From Parapristionchus giblindavisi (taxonomy: Eukaryota; Nematoda; Chromadorea; Rhabditida; Diplogasteridae), in assembly GCA_943737045.1 (NCBI GenBank), contig CALSFV010000336.1:62001-126000 (forward strand): DNA of 64,000 bases, written 5' to 3'. Of this stretch, positions 44,101 to 59,100 are shown one piece after another; within the stretch, counting starts at the first letter, position 1, and the number at the start of each line of letters is the position of its first letter. The notes below the pieces were generated by a model. The model did not search any database and was not told where the DNA came from. It saw only the letters and a list, made by a program, of their open reading frames with translations. The translations under genes were made by a program, and so were the position numbers.

Positions 44101-47100
44101 ATGTAGGCTCCAGTAGGGCACATAGGATCTAAAATAAAATTCCGTCAAAACGAAAAAAAGTGAAACATTTGTCAAAAATTTTGAAAAATTAAGCAAGCCC
44201 ATTGATGCTCAAATACCCTATTATCTGATAAAAAAACTACTAGCATCCGCGTTTAGATATCATGATTCAAAATTTTCAAAACCTTTTTGTCAAAAATACT
44301 TTTTTTCATTTTGACGGTAGAGGTTAAAGAACTCTTGCTTTTTTTTAGATATACAGTAGCGCCGGAAAGTCAGTGCCAACTTTTGTTCTTGTTATCTTTT
44401 GTGAACCAAGCGTGCTATGGGCCCGCTTTCGCGAGTTCTTATGGGAAATTAATCGAGGAATTCGGCCCTAATTTTGCGGATTCTTGAAAATTTCTCATTA
44501 TTGCGTAATGATGACGCAATCGAAGCCCACTGAAAAATCATAACTCCGAGGAAAATTTTTCCAGCCAACAGTTCTTCTATTATAGATGTGCCATAAGTCT
44601 TTTTGAATTTGGCGGTACAACTTCAAATTGAATTATCTCAGTTTAACGACGACATTGAGGAGGAATTTATTCGTTATGGTCGATGACTCCTCCTTGCTAT
44701 AATCCAGCCACAACATGGGCTCACTACTTTTAGAAAGACCTGGGTTATTGTGCATACTGTGAGGCCACCCACGTTTCGATATCTTCTTAGTTCTTAAACT
44801 TTTCATTTACTAAAGCAAGTTGGACGCATTAACTAAAGTAAAGACAAGAGAGAGTAAGGTCCGGAGAGTAAGGTGGCACAGGTAGTGTGCGCCTGAAAAA
44901 TATGGCTGTCTTAATATAACGTGTTTTACTGAGACAGTACGAGCGGAGCCGTGAAGAAGAAACATTTGACAGCGCTGTGGACGCGGCGATATGAGCTATG
45001 ACTTCAAATCTTGTATTTATTTACAATTGTGGTCCCCGATTATATCAGTGATCTCAACTGCACGCATGCAATACATTGACCAATTTCACACTTCTTTTAA
45101 ACTGGAGTATCTAAATTTCCAGATGTTTTCAGGTTTAATGATCGGTCCTGGTTTATCTCGTTTCCAAATTCAATGGCTATAATGCGAACTGCAATTGAGA
45201 ATGACCCATCTCACCAACCAAGTGACCAGATTGTAAACTCAGGCGCTTGTTGTTTTTAGAAAAATAAAAGAGATAGCGGCTCAATCCGCGATTTTAATCA
45301 AATTCCCGCCAAATGACCACTTTTCGTCTAAACAACTTTTTGACTTTTTCAAGATTCCTTAATTCTTGCGACATAGTGGGCGTGGTTGATCCAAGTGTGT
45401 CCAACATTTAACGGGTGGTATCAAATGGCTGGCTCTCCTTTAAGACGAGTTGCGCCACTTAAAATTCCGAAGTGGCCATTCCTCTATTCTATAATATAAA
45501 TTCTGATTTTAAATTTACGTGAGCAATTGGCCAGCGTAGGGTTGGAGGGCACATATGTGGGATACACATAACCTAGTTGTTGATTGATTTTTGTAAAATT
45601 CAAGCGAGAGAGGGTGGGGAACAAATTGTACTTCAGAACTAGATTTCTATTTTGGACAAACGGGCGAGGCATACTCATATTTCGAGGGAAGTCTGAATCG
45701 AACGTGATATGGTTTATGTAGAGGGGGACACTAGTTAGTGATATGCACCAGTGCAGAGAGCTCCGTTCAAAACGAAGCGAGAAACAAAAGTGCAAACACA
45801 GCACTATCAAATTCAAAAAGACTTATGGCACAACCTAATAGTTTTACATCTACGCCTCGACTACTCAGAAAAATTTTTAAAAGTTGCTGCGATTTTTTTA
45901 GCCGCAGCAGCCATGATGCAAAATGGCGTGGTTTTGGCGTGGTTTTTTCACATGGTTTTTTTTTAAAATTCTGTATCTTAGCACAGTTGTAAGTTTTTTT
46001 TATTGGATGGCTCGCTATATTCGTTTCGACGGTGCCTACCATCCGGAGGTTGCGGCGCTCCAATATTCATGCCGTCACAAGCCGTCGTCATAATCGCAAG
46101 AAGAATGCCCGTTGCTACCATCATCCTTCTGCGTGTTAGAGTGCTCACAGTCAGAGTTAGTTCGAAAGGAAATTTGAACAATGAAAAATTCTTATTTTTC
46201 GAAGCATGCAACCATGCGATTAAAATAAGAACCAACAACGCTCTGCGTCTAACTTTGAAATAAAATAGAAAATGGAAAATGTACAGAATGTAATTTCTTT
46301 CGAAATTAATTTTGGAAATCCTTAGTTCTAGTATGGAATATGAGAGCTTATATGTGCCATAAGTGTAGTTTTATCATTGAATAAGTGTTAGTCACATTTG
46401 AAAATGTAAAGAAATGTTGAAGGCAAAATAAAGCAATTAGAGAAAAGAACTATCGATAACAGAACTGGACGATTACACATAGTTCTCTGAGGGTTTAATA
46501 AGCTAAATGAGTCATTGCTTATTATTCCATGCATTGTTCAATTGCTCGCTAACCATTGTTTTTCTAACAAATCACAGCCATCGATTAATGGCGCACCAAC
46601 GGATAATTTAAAACTCTCCGATTTGGAAATGCTGTATCGCAGTCTTTGCTTACGAGATAGCGTGAGAAGAGCGGGGAGTAAAATTAGCCACCTTTCACAC
46701 GAATATTTAACAGTATTCAAGCGCTAGAGAAAAAATGGCTATGTTATTGTGCGTATAAAATGTACTTGCATAAGAAAATGACAAATGGTGCTAACGAACG
46801 GAAGTCACAATCGAGAGTCGATCGAGATGTAGCCTTCTACATCTCGCCCCGCCTCTCGATTGTCTCTCTGCTGCCTCTCCCTAACCCGGCTGACCTTCGC
46901 CGCGCGCTATATTATATATAAAAGAGATCGGCATAGTTTCTGAACCATGCAAAACAAGAAAGTCTCTTGTGGGAGTGTATTTTATACGGTCAATAGAGAA
47001 TGTTTGAAATAAAAAAAAGCTGATGTGTTGGCTATTATGGTACGGTCGGTTCAACTACAATCTTTCCACTCTGTCCTGATTCATAAATAGACAGACGAAT

Positions 47101-50100
47101 CATTCGAATCCCCTCATACATATACGGCTTCTTTCCTAGAACGGCAAGGATCCTCATACAGTCGAAAAAAAACGAATTACTTTCAGTTTCCCTGACAATG
47201 CTACATTGAGAGCAGACTCGTACAAAATTGGGAAACGAATAATATGTGTTATTACTAGGAGTGGATTTCATATCGATTTTAAATGTTTAAAGATGGCGTC
47301 CCACGAATATTGTCGTGAATAAACTCAAAGTGAGGTCATCTGAAAAAATGACTTATCTGTGTGCTGAGGGTAATTTTGGTCCGATCAAGACCAAATTTTC
47401 AGGGTGTATTTGTGATCATAAGCATCATTTTGATCTCAAGAACGAGTCTCTAGCATGTCTGAGAGCTGAGATCTGAGTTTTCAGCCGCCATTTTGCAGCA
47501 TGTATGGCTGCTGCGGCTAAAAAATCGCAGCAACTTAAAAACAATTTTCTGAGTAGCCGAGGCGTAGATCTCAAACTTATGTATATGATTTTTCAGAAAA
47601 AAAAACTGGATTTGCGGCATCATTACCCAACAATGAGAAAATTTCGTGAATTCGCAATACCGTGTCAAACTTATGGAAGAACTGTTGGCTGAAAAAAAAT
47701 TCCGGTTATGATTTTTCAGTGGGCTTCGATTGCGTCATCATTACGCAATAATGAGAAATTTTCAAGAATCCGCAATATCGGGGCCGAATTCCTCGATAAA
47801 TTTCCCATAAGGACTCGCGAGAGCGGCCCGATAGCACGCTTTGCTCACAAAATATAACAAAAACAAAAAAATTGGCACTGACGTTCCGGCGCTACTGTAA
47901 TACAATATATAATGACTTAGTGAAAACTTACTGGGAATATCGTAACACCCTATGGAGGGCATTAAAATATTAGTGTTGATGCAATAGCATGATCCATTGT
48001 TAATGTAGGTTCCAGTAGGACACACAGGATCTAAAATATGAGTAGAAGTTGTAGAATGCTTGCTTTTTAGTATTAATACAATATATAATGACTTAGTGAA
48101 AACTTACTGGGAATTTCGTAACACCCTGTGGAGGGCATTAAAATATTAGTGTTGATGCAATAGCATGATCCATTGTTAATGTAGGTTCCAGTAGGACACA
48201 CAGGATCTAAAATGTGAGTAGAAGTTGTAGAATACTTGCTTTTTTATTATTAATACAATATATAATGACTTAGTGAAAACTTACTGGGAATATCGTAACA
48301 CCCTGTGGAGGGCATTAAAGTATTAGTGTTGATGCAATAGCATGATCCATTGTTAATGTAGGTTCCAGTAGGACACACAGGATCTAAAATATGAGTAGAA
48401 GTTGTAGAATACTTGCTTTTTTATTATTAATACAATATATAATGACTTAGTGAAAACTTACTGGGAATATCGTAACACCCTGTGGAGGGCATTAAAGTAT
48501 TAGTGTTGATGCAATAGCATGATCCATTGTTAATGTAGGTTCCAGTAGGACACACAGGATCTAAAATATGAGTAGAAGTTGTAGAATACTTGCTTTTTTA
48601 TTATTAATACAATATATAATGACTTAGTGAAAACTTACTGGGAATATCGTAACACCCTGTGGAGGGCATTAAAATATTAGTGTTGATGCAATAGCATGAT
48701 CCATTGTTAATGTAGGTTCCAGTAGGACACACAGGATCTAAAATATGAGTAGAAGTTGTAGAATACTTGCTTTTTTAGTATTAATACAATATATAATGAC
48801 TTAGTGAAAACTTACTGGGAATATCGTAACACCCTGTGGAGGGCATTAAAGTATTAGTGTTGATGCAATAGCATGATCCATTGTTAATGTAGGTTCCAGT
48901 AGGACACACAGGATCTAAAATATGAGTAGAAGTTGTAGAATACTTGTTTTTTAGTGTTAATACAATATATATATATAACGTCTCAGTGGAAAACTTACTG
49001 GGTATATCGTAACACCCTGTGGAGGGCATTAAAATATTAGTGCTGATGCAAAAGCATGCTCCATTGTTCATGTAGGCTCCAATAGGGCACACGACTGTAG
49101 CTAAAAACTATATTTTTAAAACAAGCCTTCAGTTGAATTTTCTTACGTGGAACAGGAGGGCTCAAGGAGCAAGGAGCATTGCTATTCTCTCGGTAGTAGC
49201 CTTGCTGACAATCACATACATTACCATTTAGCACTTCGAAAGGTCCAACGCAGTAGACTGTAGCTGAAAAGTATAATTTTAATAGAATTTTTCATTTTGA
49301 TTTTCTCACGTGGAACAGGAGGGCTCAAAGTGCAAGGAGCATTGGTATTCTCTCGGTAGTACCCTTGCTGACAATCACATACATTACCATTTAGCACTTC
49401 GAAAGGTCCAACGCAGTAGACTGTAGCTGAAAAGTATAATTTTAATAGAATTTTTCATTTTGATTTTCTCACGTGGAACAGGAGGGCTCAAAGTGCAAGG
49501 AGCATTGGTATTCTCTCGGTAGTACCCTTGCTGACAATCACATACATTACCATTTAGCACTTCGAAAGGTCCAACGCAGTAGACTGTAGCTGAAAAGTAT
49601 AATTTGAAAACAAGTTTTCATTTCGATTTTCTTACGTGGAAGAGGAGGGCTCAAGGTGCAAGGAGCATTGCTATTCTCTCGGTAGTAGCCTTGCTGACAA
49701 TCACATACATTGCCATTTAGCACTTCGAAAGGCCCAACGCAGTAGACTGTAGCTGAAAAGTAAAATTTGAAAACAAGTTTTCATTTCGATTTTCTTACGT
49801 GGAAGAGGAGGGCTCAAGGTGCAAGGAGCATTGCTATTCTCTCGGTAGTAGCCTTGCTGACAATCACATACATTGCCATTTAGCACTTCGAAAGGCCCAA
49901 CGCAATAGACTGTGGCTGAAAAGTATAAGTTGAAAAAAAACTTTTCATTTTGATTTTCTTACGTGGAACAGGAGGGCTCAAGGTGCAAGGAGCATTGCTA
50001 TTCTCTCGGTAGTAGCCTTGCTGACAATCACATACATTACCATTTAGCACTTCGAAAGGTCCAACGCAGTAGACTGTAGCTGAAAAGTGTAATTTGAAAA

Positions 50101-53100
50101 CAAGTTTTCATTTTGATTTTCTTACGTGGAACAGGAGGGCTCAAGAAGCAAGGAGCATTGCTATTCTCTCGGTAGTAGCCTTGCTGACAATCACATACAT
50201 TACCATTTAGCACTTCGAAAGGTCCAACGCAGTAGACTGTAGCTGAAAAGTATAATTTTAATAGAATTTTTCATTTTGATTTTCTCACGTGGAACAGGAG
50301 GGCTCAAAGTGCAAGGAGCATTGGTATTCTCTCGGTAGTAGCCTTGCTGACAATCACATACATTGCCATTTAGCACTTCGAAAGGTCCAACGCAGTAGAC
50401 TGTAGCTGAAAAGTATAATTTGAAAACAAGTTTTCATTTTGATTTTCTTACGTGGAACAGGAGGGCTCAAGGCGCAAGGAGCATTGCTATTCTCTCGGTA
50501 GTAGCCTTGCTGACAATCACATACATTGCCATTTAGCAATTCGAAAGGTCCAACGCAGTAGACTGTAGCTGAAAAGTATAATTTGAAAACAAGTTTTCAT
50601 TTCGATTTTCTTACGTGGAACAGGAGGGCTCAAGGTGCATGGAGCATTGCTATTCTCTCGGTAGTAGCCTTGCTGACAATCACATACATTACCATTTAGC
50701 ACTTCGAAAGGTCCAACGCAGTAGACTGTATCTGAAAAGTATAATTTGAAAACAAGTTTTCAATTGATTTTCTTACGTGGAACAGGAGGGCTCAAGGTGC
50801 AAGGAGCATTGCTATTCTCTCGGTAGTAGCCTTGCTGACAATCACATACATTACCATTTAGCACTTCGAAAGGTCCAACGCAGTAGACTGTAGCTGAAAA
50901 GTGTAATTTGAAAACAAGTTTTAATTTTGATTTTCTTACGTGGAACAGGAGGGCTCAAGGTGCAAGGAGCATTGCTATTCTCTCGGTAGTAGCCTTGCTG
51001 ACAATCACATACATTACCATTTAGCACTTCGAAAGGTCCAACGCAGTAGACTGTAGCTGAAAAGTGTAATTTGAAAACAAGTTTTCATTTTGATTTTCTT
51101 ACGTGGAACAGGAGGGCTCAAGCTGCAAGGAGCATTGCTATTCCATCGGTAGTAGCCTTGCTGACAATCACATACATTACCATTTAGCACTTCGAAAGGT
51201 CCAACGCAGTAGACTGTAGCTAAAAAGTGTAATTTGAAAACAAGTTTTCATTTTGATTTTCTTACGTGGAGCAGGAGGGCTCAAGGAGCAAGGAGCATTG
51301 CTATTCTCTCGGTAGTAGCCTTGCTGACAATCACATACATTACCATTTAGCACTTCGAAAGGTCCAACGCAGTAGACTGTAGCTGAAAAGTATAATTTTA
51401 ATAGAATTTTTCATTTTGATTTTCTCACGTGGAACAGGAGGGCTCAAAGTGCAAGGAGCATTGCTATTCTCTCGGTAGTACCCTTGCTGACAATCACATA
51501 CATTACCATTTAGCACTTCGAAAGGTCCAACGCAGTAGACTGTAGCTGAAAAGTATAATTTGAAAACAAGTTTTCATTTCGATTTTCTTACGTGGAAGAG
51601 GAGGGCTCAAGGTGCAAGGAGCATTGCTATTCTCTCGGTAGTAGCCTTGCTGACAATCACATACATTGCCATTTAGCACTTCGAAAGGCCCAACGCAATA
51701 GACTGTGGCTGAAAAGTATAAGTTGAAAAAAAACTTTTCATTTTGATTTTCTTACGTGGAACAGGAGGGCTCAAGGTGCAAGGAGCATTGCTATTCTCTC
51801 GGTAGTAGCCTTGCTGACAATCACATACATTACCATTTAGCACTTCGAAAGGTCCAACGCAGTAGACTGTAGCTGAAAAGTGTAATTTGAAAACAAGTTT
51901 TCATTTTGATTTTCTTACGTGGAACAGGAGGGCTCAAGGTGCAAGGAGCATTGCTATTCTCTCGGTAGTAGCCTTGCTGACAATCACATACATTACCATT
52001 TAGCACTTCGAAAGGTCCAACGCAGTAGACTGTAGCTGAAAAGTAAAATTTGAAAACAAGTTTTCATTTTGATTTTCTTACGTGGAACAGGAGGGCTCAA
52101 GCTGCAAGGAGCATTGCTATTCCCTCGGTAGTAGCCTTGCTGACAATCACATACATTACCATTTAGCACTTCGAAAGGTCCAACACAGAAGACTGTAGCT
52201 GAAAAATATAATTTAAAATGCATTTTTGCATTTTGTCTTTCTTACGTGGAACAGGGGGAGGGTTCAAGGTACAAGGAGCTCCTACGGAGTCTCGGTAGTA
52301 TCCTGACTGACATTCACAAACATAGCCATTCAGCACTTCGAAAGGTCCGACACATTCAACTTTAGCTGAAAAATATAATTTTAAATAAAGTTTTCGATTT
52401 GATTTTCCTACGTGAAACTGGAGGGATCAAGGTACAAGGAGCTCCGTCAAGCTCTCGGTAGTAGCCCGGCTGACATTTGCATTCATTACCATTCGGCACT
52501 TCGAAGGGTCCAACACATACGATTGAAGCTGATATTGTATAATTTAAATGATAATTTCATTTGCTTTTCTTACGTGGAACAGGAGGAGGGTTCAAGGTAC
52601 AAGGAGCTCCTACGGACTCTCGGTAGTATCCTGACTGACATTCACAAACATAGCCATTCAGCACTTCGAAAGGTCCGACACATTCAACTTTAGCTGAAAA
52701 AATATCATTTTAAATAAAGTTTTCGATTTGATTTTCCTACGTGAAACTGGAGGGATCAAGGTACAAGGAGCTCCGTCAAGCTCTCGGTAGTAGCCCGGCT
52801 GACATTTGCATTCATTACTATACGGCACTTCGAAGGGTCCAACACATACGATTGAAGCTGATATTGTATAATTTAAAAGATAATTTCATTTGCTTTTCTT
52901 ACGTGGAACAGGAGGAGGGTTCAAGGTACAAGGAGCTCCTACGGAGTCTCGGTAGTATCCTGACTGACATTCACAAACATAGCCATTCAGCACTTCGAAA
53001 GGTCCGACACATTCAACTTTAGCTGAAAAATATCATTTTAAATGAAGTTTTCGATTTGATTTTCCTACGTGAAACTGGAGGGATCAAGGTACAAGGAGCT

Positions 53101-56100
53101 CCGTCAAGCTCTCGGTAGTAGCCCGGCTGACATTTGCATTCATTACCATTCGGCACTTCGAAGGGTCCAACACATACGATTGAAGCTGATATTGTATAAT
53201 TTAAATGATAATTTCATTTGCTTTTCTTACGTGGAACAGGAGGAGGGTTCAAGGTACAAGGAGCTCCTACGGACTCTCGGTAGTATCTTGACTGACATTC
53301 ACAAACATAGCCATTCAGCACTTCGAAAGGTCCGACACATTCAACTTTAGCTAAAAATATCATTTTAAATAAAGTTTTCGATTTGATTTTCCTACGTGAA
53401 ACTGGAGGGATCAAGGTACAAGGAGCTCCGTCAAGCTCTCGGTAGTAGCCCGGCTGACATTTGCATTCATTACCATTCGGCACTTCGAAGGGTCCAACAC
53501 ATACGATTGAAGCTGATATTGTATAATTTAAATGATAATTTCATTTGCTTTTCTTACGTGGAACAGGAGGAGGGTTCAAGGTACAAGGAGCTCCTACGGA
53601 CTCTCGGTAGTATCTTGACTGACATTCACAAACATAGCCATTCAGCACTTCGAAAGGTCCGACACATTCAACTTTAGCTAAAAATATCATTTTAAATAAA
53701 GTTTTCGATTTGATTTTCCTACGTGAAACTGGAGGGATCAAGGTACAAGGAGCTCCGTCAAGCTCTCGGTAGTAGCCCGGCTGACATTTGCATTCATTAC
53801 CATTCGGCACTTCGAAGGGTCCAACACATACGATTGAAGCTGATATTGTATAATTTAAATGATAATTTCATTTGCTTTTCTTACGTGGAACAGGAGGAGG
53901 GTTCAAGGTACAAGGAGCTCCTACGGAGTCTCGGTAGTATCCTGACTGACATTCACAAACATAGCCATTCAGCACTTCGAAAGGTCCGACACATTCAACT
54001 TTAGCTGAAAAATATCATTTTAAATGAAGTTTTCGATTTGATTTTCCTACGTGAAACTGGAGGGATCAAGGTACAAGGAGCTCCGTCAAGCTCTCGGTAG
54101 TAGCCCGGCTGACATTTGCATTCATTACCATTCGGCACTTCGAAGGGTCCAACACATACGATTGAAGCTGATATTGTATAATTTAAATGATAATTTCATT
54201 TGCTTTTCTTACGTTGAACAGGAGGAGGGTTCAAGGTACAAGGAGCTCCTACGGAGTCTCGGTAGTATCCTGACTGACATTCACAAACATAGCCATTCAG
54301 CACTTCGAAAGGTCCGACACATTCAACTTTAGCTGAAAAATATCATTTTAAATGAAGTTTTCGATTTGATTTTCCTACGTGAAACTGGAGGGATCAAGGT
54401 ACAAGGAACTCCGTCAAGCTCTCGGTAGTAGCACGGCTGACATTTGCATTCATTACCATTCGGCACTTCGAAGGGTCCAACACATACGATTGAAGCTGAT
54501 ATTGTATAATTTAAATGATAATTTCATTTGCTTTTCTTACGTGGAACAGGAGGAGGGTTCAAGGTACAAGGAGCTCCTACGGACTCTCGGTAGTATCCTG
54601 ACTGACATTCACAAACATAGCCATTCAGCACTTCGAAAGGTCCGACACATTCAACTTTAGCTGAAAAATATCATTTTAAATGAAGTTTTCGATTTGATTT
54701 TCCTACGTGAAACTGGAGGGATCAAGGTACAAGGAGCTCCGTCAAGCTCTCGGTAGTAGCCCGGCTGACATTTGCATTCATTACCATTCGGCACTTCGAA
54801 GGGTCCAACACATACGATTGAAGCTGATATTGTATAATTTAAATGATAATTTCATTTGCTTTTCTTACGTGGAACAGGAGGAGGGTTCAAGGTACAAGGA
54901 GCTCCTACGGAGTCTCGGTAGTATCCTGACTGACATTCACAAACATAGCCATTCAGCACTTCGAAAGGTCCGACACATTCAACTTTAGCTGAAAAAATAT
55001 CATTTTAAATAAAGTTTTCGATTTGATTTTCCTACGTGAAACTGGAGGGATCAAGGTACAAGGAGCTCCGTCAAGCTCTCGGTAGTAGCCCGGCTGACAT
55101 TTGCATTCATTACCATTCGGCACTTCGAAGGGTCCAACACATACGATTGAAGCTGATATTGTATAATTTAAATGATAATTTCATTTGCTTTTCTTACGTG
55201 GAACAGGAGGAGGGTTCAAGGTACAAGGAGCTCCTACGGAGTCTCGGTAGTATCCTGACTGACATTCACAAACATAGCCATTCAGCACTTCGAAAGGTCC
55301 GACACATTCAACTTTAGCTGAAAAATATCATTTTAAATGAAGTTTTCGATTTGATTTTCCTACGTGAAACTGGAGGGATCAAGGTACAAGGAGCTCCGTC
55401 AAGCTCTCGGTAGTAGCCCGGCTGACATTTGCATTCATTACCATTCGGCACTTCGAAGGGTCCAACACATACGATTGAAGCTGATATTGTATAATTTAAA
55501 TGATAATTTCATTTGCTTTTCTTACGTTGAACAGGAGGAGGGTTCAAGGTACAAGGAGCTCCTACGGAGTCTCGGTAGTATCCTGACTGACATTCACAAA
55601 CATAGCCATTCAGCACTTCGAAAGGTCCGACACATTCAACTTTAGCTGAAAAAATATCATTTTAAATAAAGTTTTCGATTCACAAACATAGATTCAGCAC
55701 TTCGAAAGGTCCGACACATTACTTTAGCTGAAAGTTTTCTGATTTTCCTACGTGAAACTGGAGGGATCAAGGTACAAGGAGCTCCGTCAAGCTCTCGGTA
55801 GTAGCCCGGCTGACATTTGCATTCATTACCATTCGGCACTTCGAAGGGTCCAACACATACGATTGAAGCTGATATTGTATAATTTAAATGATAATTTCAT
55901 TTGCTTTTCTTACGTGGAACAGGAGGAGGGTTCAAGGTACAAGGAGCTCCTACGGAGTCTCGGTAGTATCCTGACTGACATTCACAAACATAGCCATTCA
56001 GCACTTCGAAAGGTCCGACACATTCAACTTTAGCTGAACAAATATCATTTTAAATAAAGTTTTCGATTTGATTTTCCTACGTGAAACTGGAGGGATCAAG

Positions 56101-59100
56101 GTACAAGGAGCTCCGTCAAGCTCTCGGTAGTAGCCCGGCTGACATTTGCATTCATTACCATTCGGCACTTCGAAGGGTCCAACACATACGATTGAAGCTG
56201 ATATTGTATAATTTAAATGATAATTTCATTTGCTTTTCTTACGTGGAACAGGAGGAGGGTTCAAGGTACAAGGAGCTCCTACGGAGTCTCGGTAGTATCC
56301 TGACTGACATTCACAAACATAGCCATTCAGCACTTCGAAAGGTCCGACACATTCAACTTTAGCTGAAAAAATATCATTTTAAATAAAGTTTTCGATTTGA
56401 TTTTCCTACGTGAAACTGGAGGGATCAAGGTACAAGGAGCTCCGTCAAGCTCTCGGTAGTAGCCCGGCTGACATTTGCATTCATTACTATTCGGCACTTC
56501 GAAGGGTCCAACACATACGATTGAAGCTGATATTGTATAATTTAAATGATAATTTCATTTGCTTTTCTTACGTGGAACAGGAGGAGGGTTCAAGGAACAA
56601 GGAGCTCCTACGGAGTCTCGGTAGTATCCTGACTGACATTCACAAACATAGCCATTCAGCACTTCGAAAGGTCCGACACATTCAACTTTAGCTGAAAAAT
56701 ATCATTTTAGATGAAGTTTTCGATTTGATTTTCCTACGTGAAACTGGAGGGATCAAGGTACAAGGAGCTCCGTCAAGCTCTCGGTAGTAGCCCGGCTGAC
56801 ATTTGCATTCATTACCATTCGGCACTTCGAAGGGTCCAACACATACGATTGAAGCTGATATTGTATAATTTAAATGATAATTTCATTTGCTTTTCTTACG
56901 TGGAACAGGAGGAGGGTTCAAGGTACAAGGAGCTCCTACGGACTCTCGGTAGTATCCTGACTGACATTCACAAACATATCCATTCAGCACTTCGAAAGGT
57001 CCGACACATTCGACTTTGGCTGAAAAATATCATTTTAAATGAAGTTTTCGATTTGATTTTCCTACGTGAAACTGGAGGGATCAAGGTACAAGGAGCTCCG
57101 TCAAGCTCTCGGTAGTAGCCCGGCTGACATTTGCATTCATTACCATTCGGCACTTCGAAGGGTCCAACACATACGATTGAAGCTGATATTGTATAATTTA
57201 AATGATAATTTCATTTGCTTTTCTTACGTGGAACAGGAGGAGGGTTCAAGGTACAAGGAGCTCCTACGGAGTCTCGGTAGTATCCTGACTGACATTCACA
57301 AACATAGCCATTCAGCACTTCGAAAGGTCCGACACATTCGATTCTTGCTGAGAAGTGTAATGTTTAAAAAAATTGAAATATTATTACGCCATTTATTAAT
57401 TAATTAATATTTATCATTTCTTACAGAGAGATTATTTATTGTGCAAGTACATAGAGAGATTTGAATATGAAATAAATTATGAAAAAAAATTGTTCAAATT
57501 ACTCACGTGAAGTTGGCGGAATGAGTGTACATTCAGCGTTGTCGACAATTCTTTGATAGCCGTCAAGACAAGCACATCCGTTGATTGTGGCAACTTCGAA
57601 TTGTCCAGTGCATGTCACAGTAGCTAAAGTATATTTGCATAATATGAAACATTTGCGATTTCTTACCTGGATTCGCCTTGATCAAAGTGCAAGATCCATT
57701 AACGTGTAATCTCTCATAACCATGCATGCATTGGCAAACACCATCAGCGAAACTCTCGAACCTACCATCACACGCTGCAAAAAGTAGTTTTCGTATTAAA
57801 ATATTTATTGTTGGTCCTATTAAAATTCACCGTTGATATGCAGACATGGCGCTCCCTTTCGTGACCTCCTGTATCCTTCCTGGCATATGCACTCACTCTT
57901 ATTGAGAAACTCATTCTGACCGGTGCATGCGACAGGACCTTCAAATATTCATGATCGGTCACCCCATAGTCTTTGTCGTGTGTTGCCAAAGTTGTAAGAA
58001 CGCTGTTTATGCTCCCTCTAAAACGTGATTTGCCATTTTGAAAATATTCTTCATGGATCAAAACATTTGGTGATATATTATCATCATTTTAAAGTCACCT
58101 TACCAGGGATCGGTTCGCAGTCTGTTGTAGCATCCCTCCTGTAATACCCGGTTCGACATTGGCATTCTTCACCGACGAGCATCTCGAATTTTCCATTGCA
58201 TTCGCGAACTTCTGATAAGGGGAATGTAAATGGCCATCAGTCGTATATTTAAAATAGGCACATTTACAAGACCTGTGCGCACAACATGAAAAAATTACAC
58301 TGATTTTGCGTACGTGCAAAGTTACACTGAAATGCACTTTTTTACTTCTTTTTGGTATACTTGTGCACGGTAGGGATTGTGCGGCAAACGAGGTATATTC
58401 GTGTTGAGAGGAAAATGTTTGATGGAGTTTAATTAAGTTTCATGACCTACCCGCTGTGGGTGTGCATTCGTCACCGAAGCGAGGCCTAATGTATCCCTCC
58501 TGACACACGCAATGCTCCCCATCCTCGCTCTTTTCCTCAAATTGACCAGTGCATTCTGACGTGGCTGAAAAATAATAAATAAAACTTTTATCACTTCTAT
58601 TTTGTTTCATTCATCGTATATCTTTTTTTCTCTTGAACGAGAGATGCGCCTTCATGTTTTAGATTTCTGCAAAAGTAGGTTGTGTTCTGTCAAATATTAA
58701 ATCAGTAAGACAAACCTCCATTGGTGCCTCGGTAATGTTACTTTTACCTGTCGTCTATGCCGTCACGGTAACACATGAATTACATACAAGTCCACGTAAA
58801 TTTGTGAGCGTTTTGGATCCCAAGTGGAAAATCACAGTCAATAAAATTACAGTAAAGTGTTATGGTAAGCTACGTTTGGCTTCATTACTGATCAATGGTT
58901 ACGCTAGCTTCTTACCGTATCCCATCTGACAAACAGGGTTTGAGATTTAAGACAAAACACACGTCAAAATCTAACGTGTACATAAGCGAAATGTGCCGCT
59001 AGTTTGGAGGAAAAATAATAATTTTTCTTTAAAAACGTGAAAAACCTCGAGTAGATCGTGCCCGTTAGCTTACCTGTTATAAGGGTGCACTGTCCAGTTG

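Larger units (their letters stand above)
44354..47897. mobile_element. 3.5-kb TIR element with long inverted arms
   Basis: The ends CAGTAGCGCCGGAA and TTCCGGCGCTACTG are flanked by TA. The sequence rejoined without it (TTAGATATAATACAATATATAATG) is seen intact at 43989-44012, proving insertion into a CPTG-array intron. Inverted arms extend inward about 230 bp or more (GTGCCAA, CAAGAATCCGC), and a second inverted pair lies at 45840-45990 versus 47490-47590. TA duplication and CAGT ends fit the Tc1/mariner/pogo group, but no transposase is recognisable. It contains M2 and M3 MITEs and a signal-exon-like frame (46010-46130). Confidence 0.65.

Noticed and set aside
16450..57347. Regularly spaced repeats resembling a CRISPR array
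   Set aside because: Repeat units of 163, 177, 328 and 624 bp are exon-plus-intron copies with splice signals; the repeats are far too long and there are no unique spacers.
52412..57407. Fifteen nearly identical ~93-residue open frames on the plus strand (MKLEGSRYKEL...)
   Set aside because: They are antisense shadows of the D1/D2 exons and their introns. The minus strand has splice sites, phase 1 joins and conserved cysteines, and the plus frames have no independent support.
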